The position numbers and the translations under genes are program-made. Of a DNA stretch of 64,000 nt, positions 60,455 through 64,000 are shown in pieces (position 1 is the stretch's first letter; each line of letters opens with the position of its first letter). Source of the stretch: Candidatus Gordonibacter avicola (GTDB taxonomy: Bacteria; Actinomycetota; Coriobacteriia; Coriobacteriales; Eggerthellaceae); the NCBI GenBank assembly GCA_019113915.1, contig DXGM01000012.1, positions 62,001 to 126,000 of the forward strand, in the 5' to 3' direction. The notes under the pieces are model-generated. The model was not told the origin of the DNA, did not search any database, and was given only the letters and a program-made list of their open reading frames with translations.

Positions 60455-61538
60455 CGTTTGTACTGCTGCGCCTCAGTTAGCGGGTCTTGAGCCCTATGAC
60501 CCGAAGTATCTGCCGGCCGAGGCGTTCCTCTCCGCGAACGAAAACCCCCACGACGTGGAGCAGGACATTCGTGCCGAGATCATGCGCGAAGTGAAGCGCG
60601 TGCCTTTGAACCGCTACCCCGATCCACTTGCCAACGACTTGCGCGATATGATTGCCGAGGCAAACGGCCTCGACCGCGACCAGGTGCTTGTGGGCAACGG
60701 TGGCGACGAGTTGCTGTTTAACCTCGCGCTTGCCTGGGGTGGTCCAGGGCGCACGTTTTTGAACCTGCCGCCCACGTTTTCGGTCTACGATGCGAACGCA
60801 CGCCTCACCAACACCACAGTAGTGAACGTGCCGCGCCGCGAAGACTTCTCTATAGACGAAGAGGCGGTGCTTGCGCGCTTGGATGAGGGTGACATTGATT
60901 TTCTCATTGTGACCAGTCCGAACAACCCCACCGGTGAACTGGCAAATGAGGAATTCATACTGCGCGTGCTCGATGCCACCGACGCGCTGGTGGTGGTGGA
61001 TGAGGCGTACTTCGAGTTCTCGCGCCAAACCATGCGTCCGTATTTGGCACAGCACAAAAACCTCGCCATTCTGCGCACCTTCTCGAAGGCGTTTAGCTTG
61101 GCGGGCGTGCGGATGGGCTACCTGCTCGCCGACGCCGAGGTGGTGCGCGAGTTTGTGAAAGTTCGCCAGCCGTACTCGGTGGATGCCGTGTCGCAGGCCA
61201 TCGCGCGTGTCGTGTACCAAAATCGCGCAAAGTTCGAGCCGGGCATTCGTACCATCATCGAAGAGCGCACGCGCGTCATTGAGGGCCTCCGTATGATCCC
61301 CGGCGTGAAGCCGTTCCCGTCGGATGCGAACTACGTGCTTTTCCACGTGGAGAACGCCGCCCAGCTCTGGGAGATGCTCTACGGCCGCGGCATCCTCGTC
61401 CGCGACTTCTCCCGCGCCCCACATCTGAAGGATTGCCTCCGCGTCAGCATAGGCTCACCCGAAGAAAACGACGCATTCCTCAAAGCCCTGCGCGACGCAG
61501 TAATGGGAAAGTGTGACTTAAAGGTTCCGTCGGCCTGA
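60447..61538 (+). CDS. hisC: Histidinol-phosphate aminotransferase
   Basis: 363 residues, class I/II PLP aminotransferase. [70 protein letters not shown], and the PLP Lys in [17 protein letters not shown]. The last codons and stop lie in GGTTCCGTCGGCCTGA, which matches the start of the family A palindrome, so the C-terminus may have been changed by a fragment of it. Confidence 0.96.
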   Translation: MRNVCTAAPQLAGLEPYDPKYLPAEAFLSANENPHDVEQDIRAEIMREVKRVPLNRYPDPLANDLRDMIAEANGLDRDQVLVGNGGDELLFNLALAWGGPGRTFLNLPPTFSVYDANARLTNTTVVNVPRREDFSIDEEAVLARLDEGDIDFLIVTSPNNPTGELANEEFILRVLDATDALVVVDEAYFEFSRQTMRPYLAQHKNLAILRTFSKAFSLAGVRMGYLLADAEVVREFVKVRQPYSVDAVSQAIARVVYQNRAKFEPGIRTIIEERTRVIEGLRMIPGVKPFPSDANYVLFHVENAAQLWEMLYGRGILVRDFSRAPHLKDCLRVSIGSPEENDAFLKALRDAVMGKCDLKVPSA

Positions 61539-61557
61539 CGGCAAGAAAGGTTCGAGC

Positions 61558-62148
61558 ATGGATAGAACTGCAACCATCTCGCGTATGACGAATGAGACGG
61601 ATATTGAGCTTACCCTCAACCTTGACGGTACGGGTGTGGCGGACGTGGAAACAGGCATTGGTTTCTTTGATCATATGCTTACCGCGTTCGCTCGTCATGG
61701 CCTGTTCGACCTCACGGTGCGTGCGGAGGGCGATCTGTACGTGGATGGTCATCACACCGTGGAGGACGCCGGCATTGTGCTTGGTCAAGCGTTTGCGCAG
61801 GCGCTCGGTGAGAAGCGGGGCATCCGCCGCTTTGGCTCGGTCGCGCTACCGATGGATGAAGCGCTCGTGTTGGCTGCCTGCGACCTCTCAGGTCGCGGCC
61901 AACTGCACTGGGATGTGGCTGTGCCTCCGGTCATGATCGGCGAATTCGACGCGACACTCGCGAAGGAGTTTTTCATCGCGTTCGCCACAAACGCCGGCAT
62001 CACGCTGCACGTGCGCAGCCTTGCCGGCGAAAATGCCCACCACATCGTGGAAGCCGCCTTCAAAGCCGCTGCCCGTGCCCTCCGCGAAGCCGTCGAGCCC
62101 GACCCCCGCCTGGGCAATGTCCTTCCAACAACCAAAGGTTCACTATGA
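61558..62148 (+). CDS. hisB: Imidazoleglycerol-phosphate dehydratase
   Basis: 196 residues, monofunctional His[53 protein letters not shown], and [26 protein letters not shown] hold the manganese-binding His/Glu motifs. Converts imidazoleglycerol phosphate to imidazole-acetol phosphate. Overlaps hisH by four bases. Confidence 0.97.
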   Translation: MDRTATISRMTNETDIELTLNLDGTGVADVETGIGFFDHMLTAFARHGLFDLTVRAEGDLYVDGHHTVEDAGIVLGQAFAQALGEKRGIRRFGSVALPMDEALVLAACDLSGRGQLHWDVAVPPVMIGEFDATLAKEFFIAFATNAGITLHVRSLAGENAHHIVEAAFKAAARALREAVEPDPRLGNVLPTTKGSL

Positions 62149-63035
62149 TCGCTGTTGTTGACTACCATAAGGGCAACCTGAAAAGCGTTGAACGCGGGTT
62201 AACTGCGGCAGGTGGAGATGCGTTCATCACCGATGATGCCGCCGCCATTGCTCGCGCGGATGCCATCGTTTTGCCCGGTGTAGGTGCTTTTGCCGATGCC
62301 GCTGCTACGATGCAAGCCCTCGGCCAAACCGACGTCATCCGCCGCCGCATCGCCGCCGGCGTCCCCTTCCTCGGCATCTGCCTGGGAATGCACCTCATGT
62401 TCGAAGAAGGCATAGAAGGCGCTCCAGAAGAGGATGACGAAGAATCCACCCACAACGCCCAAGGCCTCGCCATCCTCCCCGGCGTCGTAACAAAGATGCC
62501 CCAACAAGACGAACACGGCCACCCTTATAAGGTGCCCCACGTAGGCTGGAACACGATAGAAGAGCCTAAAACGAGCGACGACTTTGGTGCCCTCCACCAA
62601 GCGAGTTCCGCACGAGCCGAAACGTCCAGTGGACGCTCCGTGCGAGCAGGACTGTCCGAGCGACTGGAGGATGCCAGAACCGCCGCGGACCAGGTTGAAG
62701 AGTTGAGGGGAGGGGCGGTGCCCACCAAGCGAGTTCCGCAGCGAAGCGAGGACTGTTTGAGCGACTGGGTGCCGCCCCTCCCCTCAACGGACCAGGTTGA
62801 ACACTTAAGTCCCTTGTTCGAAGGTATCCCCTGGGGCACCTATTTCTACTTCACGCATGGCTACATCGCCCCCGAGGGCCCTTTCGTCATTGCCACCACC
62901 ACGCACAGCGTCACCTTCCCGTGTGCCGTTCAGTACGGCGATGCCGCGTTCGGCGTGCAGTTCCATCCTGAGAAAAGCTCGGATGCGGGCGCGCAGATGA
63001 TGCGCAATTTTGTCCGCATCGTGAAAGGGGCGTGA
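62145..63035 (+). CDS. hisH: Imidazole glycerol phosphate synthase glutaminase subunit, with insertion
   Basis: 296 residues; usual length about 200-215. Class I amidotransferase: [25 protein letters not shown], the nucleophile Cys in [19 protein letters not shown], and the catalytic His/Glu in [10 protein letters not shown]. Supplies ammonia to HisF. Residues about 147-219 between VGWNTIEE and SPLFEGIP are extra, encoded by two family B palindromic elements. The catalytic parts are otherwise intact, so the protein is probably active with a protruding loop. Confidence 0.95.
   Translation: MIAVVDYHKGNLKSVERGLTAAGGDAFITDDAAAIARADAIVLPGVGAFADAAATMQALGQTDVIRRRIAAGVPFLGICLGMHLMFEEGIEGAPEEDDEESTHNAQGLAILPGVVTKMPQQDEHGHPYKVPHVGWNTIEEPKTSDDFGALHQASSARAETSSGRSVRAGLSERLEDARTAADQVEELRGGAVPTKRVPQRSEDCLSDWVPPLPSTDQVEHLSPLFEGIPWGTYFYFTHGYIAPEGPFVIATTTHSVTFPCAVQYGDAAFGVQFHPEKSSDAGAQMMRNFVRIVKGA
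62586..62701 (+). repeat. Coding palindromic element, family B, first copy in hisH
   Basis: Arms GGTGCCCTCCA (62586-62596) and TGGAGGATGCC (62665-62675) pair at 10 of 11 positions. Inside: CACCAAGCGAGTTCCGC (62595-62611), an extra dyad ACGTCCAGTGGACG, and GAGCGACTGG (62658-62667). It encodes HQASSARAE onward, then TAADQVEE, as in gatA. Confidence 0.7.
62702..62801 (+). repeat. Coding palindromic element, family B, second copy in hisH
   Basis: Arms 62702-62724 and 62766-62788 pair at all 23 positions. Inside are the same CACCAAGCGAGTTCCGC (62723-62739) and GAGCGACTGG (62759-62768), but translated in a different frame ([18 protein letters not shown]). It is flanked by 14-bp direct repeats CGGACCAGGTTGAA at 62686-62699 and 62788-62801, 102 bp (34 codons) apart. 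Confidence 0.75.
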
Positions 63036-63038
63036 GTC

Positions 63039-63833
63039 ATGTATCTGCTACCTGCCATTGACATCCTCGGCGGCAAGGCCGTTCGCCTGGCCAAAGGCGA
63101 CTACAACCAGGTGACCGTGTATAACGACGACCCTGCCGCGCAAGCGCAGCTGTTCGAAGACGAGGGCGCTACGTGGTTGCACGTCGTCGACCTTGACGGC
63201 GCGCGCTCCGGTGAACCTGAGAATATCGCTATCATCGAGCACATTCTCGCAAAGACCAAGCTCAAGGTTGAGGTGGGCGGCGGCATCCGCTCACTCGACA
63301 CCATCGCGCGCCTGGCCGATGCAGGGGTGTCACGCGTCGTGTTGGGAACCTCACTCGTGGCCGACCCTGCATTCGCCGAGGCGGCTGTCGCCCAGTACGG
63401 CCAGCTGCTCACGGCCGGCATCGACGCCAAGGGCGGGGAAGTGGCTGTGGCCGGCTGGCGCGAAGGCGTCGGCGTGGCAGCCGAAGAGTTGGCGCGCCAT
63501 GTCTCCGAGCTGGGCTTCTGTCACCTCGTATACACTGACATCGCACGCGATGGCATGCAGACGGGCATCGACCCTACGGCGTACGTGCGCATGGCCGAGG
63601 CCTTCGGACATCCCGTCATTGCCTCGGGTGGTGTTGCGGGCGTTGCCGACATCGAGCGCTTAGGCCAGGTGGCAGCCAGTATCGAAGGTGTCATCGCAGG
63701 CCGCGCCATCTACGAGGGCTCGCTTTCGGTAAAAGAAGGAGTAGATGCCTGCGAAGAAGCAACCCGCCGCGCGGAAGCGGGTGTGGCGGCTTCCGCGGAC
63801 TGGCCAAGTCCTGCTCCCATCACTCCCTGTTGA
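63039..63833 (+). CDS. hisA: ProFAR isomerase
   Basis: 264 residues, TIM barrel. MYLLPAIDILGGKAVRLAKGDYNQVTVYNDDP with catalytic Asp8, LHVVDLDGARSGEP, VEVGGGIRSLDTIARLADAGVSRVVLGTSLV, YTDIARDGMQTG with the second Asp, and VIASGGVAGVADIERL. Isomerises the aminoimidazole intermediate before HisFH. It has a C-terminal tail of about 20 residues beyond the usual end. It starts three bases after hisH. Confidence 0.96.
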   Translation: MYLLPAIDILGGKAVRLAKGDYNQVTVYNDDPAAQAQLFEDEGATWLHVVDLDGARSGEPENIAIIEHILAKTKLKVEVGGGIRSLDTIARLADAGVSRVVLGTSLVADPAFAEAAVAQYGQLLTAGIDAKGGEVAVAGWREGVGVAAEELARHVSELGFCHLVYTDIARDGMQTGIDPTAYVRMAEAFGHPVIASGGVAGVADIERLGQVAASIEGVIAGRAIYEGSLSVKEGVDACEEATRRAEAGVAASADWPSPAPITPC

Positions 63834-63836
63834 CCC

Positions 63837-63914
63837 ATGGCTGATGCCGCAGGTGTGGCGTACGATGCGCTAAAAAAAGGCTTCGACAAACTGTTTAAGA
63901 ATAAGCGTGTGTAG
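63837..63914 (+). CDS. 25-residue small ORF between hisA and hisF
   Basis: MADAAGVAYDALKKGFDKLF, then KNKRV: a short amphipathic basic helix. There is no clear ribosome-binding site, but the spacing within the operon permits coupling. It may be a peptide or just spacer. Confidence 0.25.
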   Translation: MADAAGVAYDALKKGFDKLFKNKRV

Positions 63915-63935
63915 GCGTGGCGAAAGGACGCGGAA

Positions 63936-64000
63936 GTGCTAGCCAAACGAGTGATCCCGTGCATGGATGTCAAAGATGGGCGCGTGGTGAAGGGTGTGAA
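63936..64000 (+). CDS. hisF: Imidazole glycerol phosphate synthase cyclase subunit, start only
   Basis: GTG at 63936 with AAAGGA eight bases before it. The visible 21 residues, MLAKRVIPCMDVKDGRVVKGV, are the first strand of HisF with the catalytic Asp11. The gene runs off the window. It pairs with HisH. Confidence 0.93.
   Translation, partial: MLAKRVIPCMDVKDGRVVKGV

Overview
The window is a stretch of high-GC, densely coding bacterial chromosome. Gene content suggests an anaerobic gut or oral actinobacterium of the class Coriobacteriia, probably Eggerthellaceae. The clues are a pyrogallol-transhydroxylase/catechol-dehydroxylase-like molybdoenzyme with its ferredoxin and LysR regulator, many sodium-coupled transporters (SSS, NSS, DASS, AGCS), a lar nickel-pincer cofactor set, GatCAB and a compact his operon. 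The genus is inference; no rRNA or other marker is present.

Layout. 1-12 kb: the end of a Pro/Glu-rich protein, a phosphoesterase-ArsS radical SAM fusion with an SSS symporter, asparagine synthase, an NSS symporter, a Gly/Tyr repeat protein with two U32-like Fe-S proteins, and ychF. 12.0-24.5 kb: an integrated, A/T-richer genetic island bounded by two copies of the ychF 3' end. It holds a tyrosine integrase with an in-frame stop, a repressor with its palindromic operator, a primase-like Rep protein, a resolvase with a putative res region and several unknown genes. 24.5-34.6 kb: an orphan HEPN protein, XRE regulators, a MITE-like unit, PadR-DUF1048, an aldo-keto reductase with ferredoxin domain, larE-larB-larC (short) behind a MerR-type promoter, a frameshifted amidohydrolase and a candidate type I toxin-antitoxin locus. 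34.6-47.5 kb: recQ, a PadR/DUF1700/DUF4097 operon, a consensus parS site in an A-rich repeat region, then the molybdoenzyme-ferredoxin-DASS-DASS operon and its divergent LysR gene. 47.5-64 kb: a short trigger factor, gatCAB, a degenerate AAA-like protein, an AGCS symporter, an orphan HicB under a LexA-box promoter, and hisZG-D-C-B-H-A with the start of hisF.

The most unusual signal is a set of palindromic elements inserted in frame within housekeeping genes. Two copies of one family lie in recQ and in the linker of the hisZ-hisG fusion, in opposite orientations. Three copies of a second family lie at the end of gatA and, twice, inside hisH. Their stems vary between copies but stay paired, and the reading frame stays open, as in the Rickettsia palindromic elements. 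Other notable signals are the ychF-targeting island, the small membrane-protein locus with a convergent RNA, and a four-copy dispersed repeat, two copies of which bound a 359-bp non-coding unit.
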